Notes under the pieces: generated by a model
The model's database searches: none
The model's input: the letters and a program-made list of their open reading frames with translations, nothing else
What the model was told of the DNA's origin: nothing
NCBI GenBank assembly: GCA_040954595.2
Contig: CM082588.2
Span: 8,618,001-8,682,000 of the forward strand
Length of the DNA stretch: 64,000 bases
Source of the DNA: Balanoglossus misakiensis
Taxonomy: Eukaryota > Hemichordata
Direction: 5' to 3'
Position numbers and translations under genes: made by a program
Part shown: piece after piece, positions 1 through 10,518 of the stretch
How the letters are laid out: every line of letters starts with the position of its first letter
Position numbering within the stretch: the first letter of the stretch is position 1

Positions 1-702
1 ATAGCATTCCTTTAGTGATGTGATATGAAACTTATTGCTGAGCATGTCTCCATATTTGGAGTGTGTGAGCAATTCTGGGGAGTGTTAAAATGCTTGTTTC
101 ATTTAATCATTGTTACGAGCGAAAAACTTTCTCCGCAAGTCTTTGAATGTGGCTCAATCTTATTAATTTTAATGTCTAAACAGTAAAAATTAGAGTTCTT
201 GTATAATAATACTTGCAAGAACCCGCTGAGGGTGCGTGAATCTCTTGATATAGCACAATTCACTCCATATATGCACTTATGATGCTTAATTATACAAAAA
301 CACTGTCTAAAATGTTTTTTTTTAGAATCTGTCTTTTTTTTTAAATAGCACCACATTCAGTTAAAATGTGGTACATGTATAATGAAGTCATTTGTATTGG
401 ATATAAGCAGATATGCCATGATTAAAGTTAAAATATCAGATATATTAATATCATTAATAGTAAGTTTTGTCTATAAATAAAATGAGTTATGTATAATTAG
501 TTTATGAATGTTGATATGTAAACACATAGTAACAATTTTTATTGCTCATTGCTATGAACACTATGTTACATGACTCAAATGTTAGATGTTTGAAAACAGA
601 AATGGAAAAGATTTTATCATAAGTGGAGGCATTGAACAGCAGCAGTAGTCGACTGTTTCTTGTCGTTGATACTGAAAATGAACTTGTTTGTTTCCATTAC
701 AG
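1..702. other. Intronic sequence upstream of the first visible SYTL exon
   Basis: AT-rich DNA with no convincing exon. It ends in a good splice acceptor (pyrimidine-rich tract, AG at 701-702) that opens the first visible exon of the synaptotagmin-like gene. That exon begins in phase 0 inside a C2-domain linker, so this stretch is most likely intron. The N-terminal Rab-binding exons must lie to the left of the window. Confidence 0.7.
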
Positions 703-3700
703 GGCAGTGTTGATAGCCTCACAAGTTTTTACAGTTCTGCGGGCGAGAGGAACTTGGGCAAGATAACAGTGACTGGTGATGTCAAGTTTGATATGACCTA
801 TAATTACAAGATTGGTGTATTTGAGGTCAAAATAATTGCGTGCAGGGACTTGGCGCCCGTTGACACAAGGAAGAATTTTTCAGATCCGTAAGTATTGTGT
901 GTGAGTGGGGAGGTCTTCTTTTGTTTTCAGTCAAAGTGAGTTCATGTACTGTCGGAGAGAGAATTTTGTAGACCACAAGTTGGACACTGCTGGTCGGATG
1001 AGAAAACATTTGACAATTAAGGCTGTCTGAATTGGTAGAAAGATTCTTATTTATTCAAATGAAGTCCATCCAATTGTTACTTTTTGAGATATTGGAAAAT
1101 TTTGAGTTACTCCTGGACATGATTTCATAGGAGCAATGAGTGAGGGACTGCAATATGGTGAACATTGGAAGTTATACAGTGTCTATAAAAGACTACTGTA
1201 TTCTTTCTAGTTGAGAAATTGGCTATATTTTCTGTTCTTGTGTTTACTTTTTATGTCTGAAAGTGTGTAGCACAAGTTGTCAGAGTCGAAATAGGGAGAT
1301 GCACATAAATACCCATATTTAGACAAAGTGCGCTGAAACGTGATACAATTACTGAGATTTATTGCACAAGGTGATGGCGCTGTTCCCCATAGAGTTCCAC
1401 AGGCACGCGAGTCCAGGTATGATAATGAGTAGGGACTACTTATTCTCTTGCAGGTATGTGAAGACATATCTCCTTCCGGATAAAACCAAGAATGGCAAAC
1501 GGAAGACGAAAGTGAAGAAACATACACTAAACCCTCATTATGATGAAGTTCTCAAGGTTGGTATAAAAGAGTTGACACTAGGAAATTCAATGTACTGTCA
1601 TCATTTGTAAACTTTGTGATGTGTCGTGTTGGTTAAAGGCTCCAGAGCTGCCAAATTTCACATATTTTTTTCTACAATAAAATACTTCAAATATATTCTC
1701 TATCCTTTAAAAACCTCTCCATTAAGCCATATTTCTTGTATTTGCATCAGTTTGTCATCTCTTGGCGACGCATACCATGATAGCTGCCTACTGTATATAT
1801 GGAGGCTGATTAAATGGGTGTGGCACCTGTTTAATAAATAGCGTGTTCAAATTGCAACGTGCATTCACAATTGGGCATCGATAAGGTGTTCATGTATATC
1901 TATCAGTAAGCTTATTTAGATGGACCAATTTAAGTTGGAAAATAAAATCATGAAAATAATGCACAAAGTGGCAGCTCTAAAGTCTTTAAAGGTATACGGT
2001 CACCTAAGCAAATTTAACTACAGTTACCATGGCAAATTGAGATCTAAGCCAATCACAGATTTTCAGTGGGTGGCACACGCGAAAAAAAGAGCGCCACCAT
2101 ATGTTCTTTAGAACACTCAAATACACCATTTCAGCCGTATATGGGCGTACTCAAATTGGAGGGGACTGTATACCTTTAAGAGGGAATCTTTTTTTAAAAA
2201 ATCTACTTCTTTTTTTACAGTACATTATCAGTGAAAGTGAACTGCAAACAAGGACTCTATGGATTTCTGTTTGGCATAATGATGCATTTGGTCACAATGA
2301 TTTTCTTGGTGAAATTCAACTTCCACTTGACGACATCAACTTTGAAGAATACATGGCCAGTTGGATGCCTCTATCGAGTAGAGTAAGTGATTTTAGGTAT
2401 TAAAGGGACAAAGTCTCTCTCTCACTGCCCTTTTTTCCATTAATTATGTTTGATACAAGACACCGTTTATGTTAATATACATGTACATGTGGATATGTAG
2501 TGAATCAACGTTTGACCACACACAACTTCCATCCTGTTTGTAGGATATGAGAGTGAAAAACTCACCAAAATGAATAAACGGTAGAGACCGATTATTCATT
2601 TTGGCAAGTTTTTTTACTGTCGTGTCTACAAGTGGGATGGAAGTTGTGAAAGAATCATGGCACAAGCTGTGGCTTTGATTGCTGAATTCAGTTTCTCTGA
2701 CTTCAACTCTGTCCAAAATTTGAGATACGTATACAAGCTTACTAAGAGTGTACATATTGATTCAACAGATTGCTGGTACAGAAAACACTCTGTCATACAA
2801 GGGAGATTTAGCCATTGCTCTGCGCATTGTATATCCGGATAGTCCCACTGGATCTCCATCCGGAGATATTCCGAAACACGTCAGTAAAAGTAAGAAGAAA
2901 TCCAAGGGCGGTGGGGATGGAATGCAAGGTGTCCTACATGTACATATCAAGGAAGCCAAGAATTTGATCGCGGTCAGAATCAGTGGTTATTCAGATCCAT
3001 TCGCTAAATGGTAAGATTGGCGTGCAGTAGAACTATGATAGAAGTGTTATATTAAAGCCTCAGTATCTGCAAATTTTTGAATTATTTTGATCACTTACAA
3101 ACTTAGAATTGTCCATTTTAACAGAGTTAATAGAGACAGGGATAGTTTAGAAAGTCGGCAAACTTCAAAGGAGTATGTTATTGTTCTCATTTATATTAAG
3201 TCACTAGGTTTTGACTGTGCTCACACACACAGACATTGATCGTACATGCAGTAGGAAGCCTATGGGGAGTCATATATTGCTATGTCTTATTTTGCTTGTT
3301 TAAACTATTGAAAACAATCTAAATTTTACAAATTGGATCTTTGGCAATGTTTGAGGAAGACATTTAGACTTTCATGCCAATCTTTATTTTCCATTTCTTT
3401 GACTACAGTTACCTGTTGCCAAATCGAAGTCGAGCTGGTAAACGTAAAACGGAAGTTCTGAGGAAAAACTGCAATCCCAAATGGGACCAGATGTTTGTGT
3501 ATGAAGGTGTCACAAAAGAGGACCTGAAGGAACGAGCTTTGGAACTAACAATATGGGATCGAGAGTCTGTGACATCTAATGACTTCCTTGGTGGTTTGCG
3601 TCTTGGTGCAGGAACTGGTATGTGTTGTCATAGTAACAATATATTCTTTGATATCAAATGACGTCAGACACGCTCAGGCGGCAGTTATGTGCGCATTCAA

Positions 3701-4065
3701 ATTTCCAGATGACGGGCAACATCAACAACTTGGTGCAGACAAAGACCGTGCAGACGAAATGCAACGAGGCTGATGAGGCACCATACCTGATACATGTTAT
3801 GTGTCTGGCAGTTTTAAAGTAAAAACATACTCGGAAAAACTTTTACTAGATGCCGAAATATTGCTTGCCTGTCACTCATTATGATTTTGTGTCAATATTT
3901 CCAGGTAAATCATACGGCAAGGATGTCAAGTGGCAAGATTCCAAACCGGACGAAATGAATATCTGGCAAAGAATGTTGATGAACCCCAATAAGTGGGTTG
4001 AAGCAACTTTGCCATTACGGAGTCACATGAACGGAAAAGAGGCGAAAGAAGCACATTATGTGTAG
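703..4065 (+). CDS. SYTL: Synaptotagmin-like protein (Slp/SYTL family), C-terminal tandem C2 domains, 5' partial
   Basis: Coding exons: 703-887, 1454-1556, 2221-2382, 2769-3010, 3409-3617, 3905-4065. All have GT/AG borders and matching phases, giving 353 residues and a TAG stop. The first C2 domain spans exons 1-3 ([15 protein letters not shown], then [20 protein letters not shown], then [16 protein letters not shown]). The second spans exons 4-6 ([51 protein letters not shown], then [13 protein letters not shown] near the end). The YLLPD/YLLPN plus KRKT pattern and the WVEATLPLR tail are typical of Slp proteins, which are Rab27 effectors that tether secretory vesicles to plasma-membrane phosphoinositides. 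The usual acidic calcium-binding loop of C2A is degenerate (H-N-D), which suggests calcium-independent lipid binding. The N-terminal Rab-binding domain is outside the window. Introns 2, 3 and 5 carry mobile elements. Which vertebrate paralogue (SYTL4/5 versus SYTL1-3) is closest is not decided. Confidence 0.92.
1633..2179. repeat. Two TTAA-flanked short elements stacked head to tail (families R2 and R3)
   Basis: Positions 1633-1989 are an R2 copy with inverted ends of the type TTAAAGGCTCCAGAGCTGCC / GGCAGCTCTAAAGTCTTTAA. An R3 copy starts on the same TTAA (1986) and runs to TTAA at 2176-2179, with ends AAAGGTATACGGTCACC and its complement. Other R2 copies are near 25470-25797, 49796-51275 (interrupted), 59542-59898 and 62500-62670 (partial). 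Other R3 copies are at 10322-10518, 11511-11697 and 56100-56281. The pair fills most of SYTL intron 2. Confidence 0.8.
2400..2650. repeat. R1 fold-back element, right end truncated
   Basis: Begins TTAAAGGGACAAAGTCTC 18 nt into SYTL intron 3 and matches the left half and centre of the R1 consensus (see 6633-6986). The match stops near 2650, shortly after the central fold-back. Confidence 0.8.
3660..3850. repeat. R10 repeat copy in SYTL intron 5
   Basis: The sequence from about 3660 to 3845 (GACGTCAGACACGCTCAGG through ACATACTCGGAAAAACTT) recurs in reverse orientation around 26055-26135 and 27015-27150, where the second copy is split by nested insertions. It is a dispersed repeat of about 190 bp with no coding content. 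Confidence 0.7.
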
Positions 4066-4166
4066 TTCACCACTAGATGGCGCTATTCATTGTGGTTGTC
4101 ATGGCGTAGTTGATGTGTGTGATATTGTGTAGAAGAAATACATGCAAAGTGATCCAAAATATGAAC

Positions 4167-4355
4167 CACAGTCAAACCTCTGTTAGTGGCCACCTCTATA
4201 TATATGGTCACCTCTATATAGTAAGTGGCCACTTTGTTACAGTCCCTGTGCAATTCACATGTGCATTAATTAACCTCTATATAAAGGCCACCACTCTATA
4301 AAGGCCAGTTTGGGAAAGTTCCTTGACTGGCAACTATAGAGAGGTTTGACTGTAT
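4167..4355. repeat. R9 short inverted-repeat element
   Basis: Ends are ACAGTCAAACCTCT and AGAGGTTTGACTGTAT, with repeated internal TGGCCAC / CTATA motifs. A second copy lies at about 17035-17204 in a GOGAT intron. Confidence 0.75.
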
Positions 4356-4870
4356 GTGTTTCATGATTACAACTACAAGGACATTTCCTATCTGTTTCAG
4401 GTACCGTCTTTGCTATTGGGATCAGTCTATGGCTGTTTTCAGTGTTTCTGTTACAACCCTGTTTTTAAAGTCTTGGGTAAAATTTATCACTACAAAGCTA
4501 AATTTGGAGAGAAACCACTTTTGATATTTCTTTTGGATGAATCTGGGTTTAGTTGTACACGACATGTGATGTAGCCTTAGATGTGTTGATACAAACCCAA
4601 TAACACCAGGGAGGGCTGTACACTTGTAACTTTTATCACTTGAACTGAATCTCATATCAACATATACACTTTGTCACTCAGAGCTAACCTTCATTCAACA
4701 TGTATGTATGGGTATAAAATATATTTCAATCAAGGCCATTGAAGACATTATTTAATAGTCAACAAAATTTTTGTAACAATATGGCGTACTATTATTAAAA
4801 TTTGATAAAATGTCATATGACCAACCTAAATTTACAAAGTTAGCCACTTCATGACATATATTTATTGTAT

Positions 4871-5454
4871 TTAAAGGTCCCATGTCATGCTTTGGAAAGT
4901 TTTCATTTTTCCACGTCAAAAGCTCACCTAGGGTACCTGTCTATGCATTGCCTATTGTGTCGGTTCCGAAAAATGTGCACGAATGCCGGAATTTGCCCCC
5001 TTTTTTCATGCCTGTGATCAGGGAGTCACTTCGCACTCGAGCCAGGCGAAGGTATTTGCATATGGACAAACAAGTACACTATGTCATAGTGTACCATTCT
5101 GTTTACAGTAAAGTGTAATTAGCAGTCCATGAGTAATTAAGTCCACAGACAAAGACAAGCTATATAAACAGTGTTCAAAGCAAAGGAAGCCCTTGCCTCA
5201 CATTGCAGGCAGAGGATTTACAAAGGTGTGAAAGACTATTTGTCCACATCAAGATAAGTCTTCGGCTTAACTTCGAAAAGCCGAAAAAAATCGACTGAGT
5301 TGGGTTAGGGGTACACGCCCACCCGCCACTTTTACTTGCTTGTTATCTAAGCACAAGGGGCAAAACGCATTGCAAGATAGTAACATACGTTAACTTCAAG
5401 ACCCAAATAGTGATTTTACGCGTGGTTGTATAGGGCATGGCATGGGACCTTTAA
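4871..5454. repeat. TTAA-flanked inverted-repeat element, 584 bp (R12)
   Basis: Starts TTAAAGGTCCCATGTCATGC and ends GCATGGCATGGGACCTTTAA, so about 20-bp terminal inverted repeats flank non-coding DNA. It looks like a non-autonomous DNA transposon. No second full copy was seen in this window. Confidence 0.7.
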
Positions 5455-5844
5455 TAGAAGTATTATATATTTTGCGAATGTTTATCAAGTAATAATCCTG
5501 ATATAACATTTTTATCATCATATTAATATTTTCACTTTTGACTGTCATTATTTCTGCTGACGAATTCAAATGAATTCTGTTCTCCCCCAAGAATTTCTGA
5601 TAGAGCAGTAATCAATTTGCATGATAGTATAGCAGTTGGGGGGGGGGGGGTGGTGGTGTGGTTATGACAAAAATTGACGGTCCCCTTTAGAATTTATGAT
5701 TTTTTTCCTTAGCCCCATTCATATTCATATACATCAAAAGCTATGCCCCATAAAGTATATTCTGAACACTCACTAATTGTACATAAACGGGAACGTAAAA
5801 TATTGCATGATAGAATTTAAAGTTATAGAAATCAAACTCATGAT

Positions 5845-6347
5845 TTAAAGGCACGTAAGCTGTAACTTTTGGGATAATTTTTGTTTCAAACTGCACTACC
5901 ATTAGTCCATGCTGATGAACGCAGTGAACTATACACAAGCATTATAAACCCTAAATATGAGTACATATGCAAGTTTTAACCAGATAAATAATAAAGCTTT
6001 GCCGCAAGCGATTATGGCCGCCACCGTGGGAAAATGCAAGAAACAATGAAAATGTTGCATTTCCGGTTATGAAACTTCATAAACAAAACATGATCTCATC
6101 CACTTGAGCTCATGGAAGTAAATGTACACCACTGAGACATCAGATTTTCATTTTTCATTGCAATATTGCACTTTTTTTAAAATTGCAGGAATTTTCGTTT
6201 TTCTTTAATTTTTGGCCATTTTGTCATAAATAAGAGTTGAGCATGATATATTATCATGAAATATCATTTAATAGACATAATTAAAAGCATATATGAGATT
6301 ATTTAAAACTTTAATTTTTTATCCAGTTGCAGCTTACGTGCCTTTAA
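5845..6347. repeat. R5 element copy 1 (about 500 bp, TTAA ends)
   Basis: Runs from TTAAAGGCACGTAAGCTG to the inverted end CAGCTTACGTGCCTTTAA. It is nearly identical along its whole length to 42581-43091, for example the shared stretch through GCCGCAAGCGATTATGGCCG. The close match suggests recent mobility. No coding capacity. Confidence 0.85.
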
Positions 6348-6632
6348 AATCTCATGTACCCTGGTAGATAGGTCATTTCAAAAACATGATGGTAAAATAT
6401 GTAGATTTTTAGCAGAGTGTGTATTAATTAGAAACACTTTTTTGTGACCTGCTTTAATAATAGCATCTGGAATCCTTAATGCTTTTGGTAAGTTTTTTTT
6501 GTATTGCTAATCTACTGTACTAGAGAAATCCTGAATTATGTCAATAGTCAATTGTGAGACTTTACTCTGTTTAGACAATTCAATATTAAAAGTTAAGGTG
6601 CAAAATTGTAATAGATTAAGTTCATTGAACTA

Positions 6633-6986
6633 TTAAAGGGACAAAGTCTCTGTCTCGCTGCCCTTTTTCCATTAATATTGTTTGATACAAGACACCGTTT
6701 GTTATTCTACATGTGGATACTAGTATATAGTGAATGAACGTTCAACCACGCACAACTTCCATCCCGTTTGTAGGATATGAGAGTAAAAATCTTGCCAAAA
6801 TGAATAATTGGTCTCTACCATTTATTCATTTTGGGCGAGAGTTTTACTCTCATATCCTACAAACGGGATAGAAGTTGTGTGTAGTTGAACATACATGTAT
6901 ATCCATTTACATTAACATAAACAGTGTCTTGTATTAAACATAATTAATGGAAAAACGGCAGCGAGAGAGAGACTTTGTCCCTTTAA
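6633..6986. repeat. R1 fold-back element, complete copy (354 bp)
   Basis: This is the reference copy for family R1. It begins TTAAAGGGACAAAGTCTCTG and ends GAGACTTTGTCCCTTTAA. The whole element is close to one large inverted repeat: the left arm (AATGAACGTTCAACCACGCA, then CTTCCATCCCGTTTGTAGGA) is mirrored in the right arm around a centre near 6815. It carries no open reading frame of note. Transcribed copies would fold into long hairpins. Confidence 0.88.
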
Positions 6987-7716
6987 TCATTCTGTATATT
7001 TCTGGTGGTGTACTGATTTGTGAAGCACCTGAGCTATCGTTGTACATACAAGTGCCTTTTCCCCAAATTCTCAATTTCTGCGAGTTTCACAGATCTGCAT
7101 GTATAACTGATATTGCAGAACGAATTATGCATTTTCATCTCGGTGCTATTTTTATGGAATTACTAAAATATGACCACAGTTGTGTTTATGTGGATACTTG
7201 AATCTAATGATCTCAGTTTAAATAATAATGGAGTCAAAATTAAATGCAACATATTTGTAATTTGAATTTTTGCACCAAATAGTTTAAGGACAGGAAAGTA
7301 ATTTCAGTCAATTTTCTTGCGATTTATTTCAACCTTTTCTAAAATGAAGCTATCAGTCAATCATGGCATATCATTTATCATTGTAATTTTCACAAGTTGG
7401 TTAAGTTGATTATTTTGCGATCAACATTTTTTCTATCAAAGCTTTTCTAATGGCATCAAAATGGAATTTGTTATGAACATTGTCAATTTTCCTTACTGCT
7501 AGAAAAATGTTAAAATATTTTTCTGCTTCTTTGAAAGAAATAATTTTTGTTATAAATTGGAATTTAATTATTTTTCAGGTAATATAGATTGTTTTTTATA
7601 TGTAAACAAGTTACTATATTTCTGCTTTGAAGTACAGAATGTAAATCAGAATATGATGATGTTTACCTTACACATACAGAGATTTTTAAAGCCAGCACAG
7701 TAAGTAGTGGTTACCA

Positions 7717-8090
7717 TTAAAGGGACATTAAGCTGTAACTTTCGGCTTTAATTTCAGTATTTTTATTCTGTGTACCAAATACATTGTCTCGTTCTACTCC
7801 AAACTTCATGCCAATATACCCAGTCCTCAGCTTGTCAACACAGCCTGTATGTGTGTAACGGCCATTGTTGTTGTTGACAAATGAATTCTAGTCCGGACTT
7901 GAATTCAAATTTTGCACCGTCCTGACTATATACATATAGGTTGTGTTATTTACATATACATATACAAAATACATATAGGTTGTGGACACTGGGCATTTCA
8001 TCATGTCTCAAGAATTCGAACAAGAAACTGTGGTACCTACACAGAACAAAAATGTTTTTAACATAGTGAAACGATACAGCTTATGGAGCT
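7717..8090. repeat. R4 element copy
   Basis: Starts TTAAAGGGACATTAAGCTGT and shares with the copies near 17936-18274, 19248-19594 and 47879-48218 the block from AGCTGTAACTTTTGGC through the CAGTATTTTT, TGTGTAACGGCCATTGTTG and GTTGACAAATGAATTC segments. The termini echo each other in inverse (AAGTTACAGCTAA). Partial ends recur near 49668-49800 and 61245-61300. Confidence 0.7.
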
Positions 8091-10321
8091 TACATCATCA
8101 TCTGATGAGAGACAAAAAATGCTCAATGTCGATGTAGTTTGGAATAGGATCAAATTTCAATGACAGCACATGAATTCATGCCTTAACTAAAGCCACCAGA
8201 AAACCTTGCTTTTGTTGGTAATAATTACATTCCAAATTTGGCTCCATGAAAGTAACCATCACTTATTATTAGTCGCAAACCCAGTGGTGACAATGCACCT
8301 CAACTGATACATTTCATTTCAATTCAATCTGCTGCGAACTTCTGTTGTAGGATTTTCAATTTCTTCAATATATGTAAGAGTATTCAAATACAATTTTTAG
8401 CACTATCTACTAATAACTAAGGTTACCTTTCCATACATGTAGGATTGCAATTTCTTGTAATATGAAGTATTTAAACACCAGTATGTTAGAATGGACTTGT
8501 GAAATTTAAGGGACCATTCAACTGCACTACGACATGATTCAAGTCTTTAACACAGACAGAAAAAATTGTCGGTCTCTGTCAACTTATTTGAACATTGAAA
8601 CTGTATTCATTTTTTTATTTACTCATTAGAAGTTTCTACAATAACATTTGTATGTATATAATTATATATTGATACACTAATTCATCAAATAAATTCCAAT
8701 ATCTTCTTTTCTCTCTACTAGACATTTGTGGACATCAGTTTTATTAGAGTATGTATCAAAGACTCAGCACTTCTGAATGAGTTGTATATGTCATGGGCAA
8801 TTTGCAATGTTGAAAAAAATGTGTGCATATATTGGCCTGTACAGTTCAACAGAAGAAAGTTATGTTGCCACGTGCCCCTTATGAGTCGAACTGCATACTA
8901 AACATTCATACATACAAACAAACAAACATACAAGGGTAGATGCAACTGATCCCATACATTGCAAACTCCCACTCACATAAACACAAATACCAAATCGTAG
9001 ATAAAACAATTCAGAATCAAGTGATTTTGTCTCAGAACCATTTATTTCATTTCTGTAAATACTAGTACATGTATATACAAAATAAGTGACAGGTACATTA
9101 GGCTGGGTCATTTGAATTTCTTCTTCGGTCATTCTAAGAATGTCACATGGTGGTAGCCATAAGTATACCAGTATATATATACATATACCATATGATAGAC
9201 ACTGTCAAACTGATCTTGTATTAAATTCATATTGCTTTAAGTTTTCGAAAAAACAAATAAGAAATAAAAACACACTGGCTCATCCACAAACAAGAACGTG
9301 TATATTGCTTCTTGACAAACCAAGCTCGAAGAACAAAATTAAACATTCTCTTCCAAAGCCGTTTTTTTTAAGTTATTCAATTTCTGTATGTGGTACATGT
9401 TTTCATGGCAATAACAATACAACCACAAAGGAACCCTCAGGATAATATTAAACCAAGAATCTTGAATTTTTTTTTTACATTTTTTTCTCATGATAATTTT
9501 TTTTGTATCTCTCTACTATCGCAATACATATCTAATGATGAAAGGTTTGGTCATGCTAAAATACACTTTTTAATTAAAGACATCAGCATTTCATTTGAAA
9601 GACTTCAAAAACTTAAAAATAACATTGCATTGCATTGCATGTACGGTAAATGTGCATACCTAGAAGATTAAAACAAAAAAGTTGCGTAGTACATTTCATG
9701 ACGTTCATAACAAAATAAAATCAGACTGTATTCTTGTGCATTTCATTTGCATGTACAGTTAGTTATTTCAGATTTGAATAATATCTATTCCAATCGCACA
9801 ATCAACTCTGACTAGTCTGAGGAATTTACACAAGGTGGGGGGGGGGGTATACCTTAAAATACCAAATACGTCACTGAGAACAGACTTTATATATTAGAAG
9901 GACTTCTTTTGTTTTGGTAATGAGATCTCTGTATTAACCCATACAACATATTAGCCTGTTCGCATTTTTTACCACAGCTCATGCATACAGCATACGCAAC
10001 CAGACAAAAAGCTAACAGAAACACAGACTGATAGATATAGTTTGAAAGTCACCCTCGTCTCTCAAAACAATTTCATTTGAATTTCGAGATCATATAAGCC
10101 ATCATTGGCCAATCGAGTCTTGCATACGTGTTAAACTGCACTTGAAATGTACGTACTGCATACACAATGTAATGAAAAACCAACTATCTCACAAATGGTC
10201 CAATAGTCTGATCACGTTTAACCACTTGACTACTTTGATTGCCGGAAATAAAAACAATAAACTAACTGGAATCTATGGTTTCTCTGGTATATAAGATTAT
10301 TAGGTAATGATAGTCAAGGGG

Positions 10322-10518
10322 TTAAAGATATACCAGTCACCTCAAATTTACATACGCCCATATATGGCAGAAATGGCGTTTTTGAGGGTTCTAAAGAACA
10401 TCTGGCGGCGCTCTTTTTTTCACTTGTGCCACCCACTGAAAATCTGTGATTGGCTAGATCTCACTTTACCATGGTGACTATTTTTGCTAAATTTGCATAG
10501 GTGACCGTATACCTTTAA
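10322..10518. repeat. R3 element whose right TTAA supplies the GOGAT stop codon
   Basis: TTAA at 10322-10325 and at 10515-10518 bound an R3 element with the characteristic ends (GGTCACC-type inverted repeats) and the internal TTTCAGTGGGTGGCAC block in inverse. Read on the minus strand, the right TTAA gives the TAA that ends the glutamate synthase frame. Confidence 0.82.

Larger units (their letters stand above)
4066..10314. other. Convergent intergenic region and 3' flanks (SYTL and GOGAT), rich in short elements
   Basis: The 3' UTR of SYTL starts at 4066; a weak ATTAAA lies at 4794-4799 but no clear AATAAA is nearby. An AATAAA on the minus strand (9041-9046) could end a roughly 1.5-kb GOGAT 3' UTR. 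Otherwise the region holds dispersed elements (4167-4355, 4871-5454, 5845-6347, 6633-6986, 7717 to about 8090), a G-run near 5638-5650 and another near 9836-9847. The open frames here are short and show no domain, codon or splice support. Confidence 0.6.
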
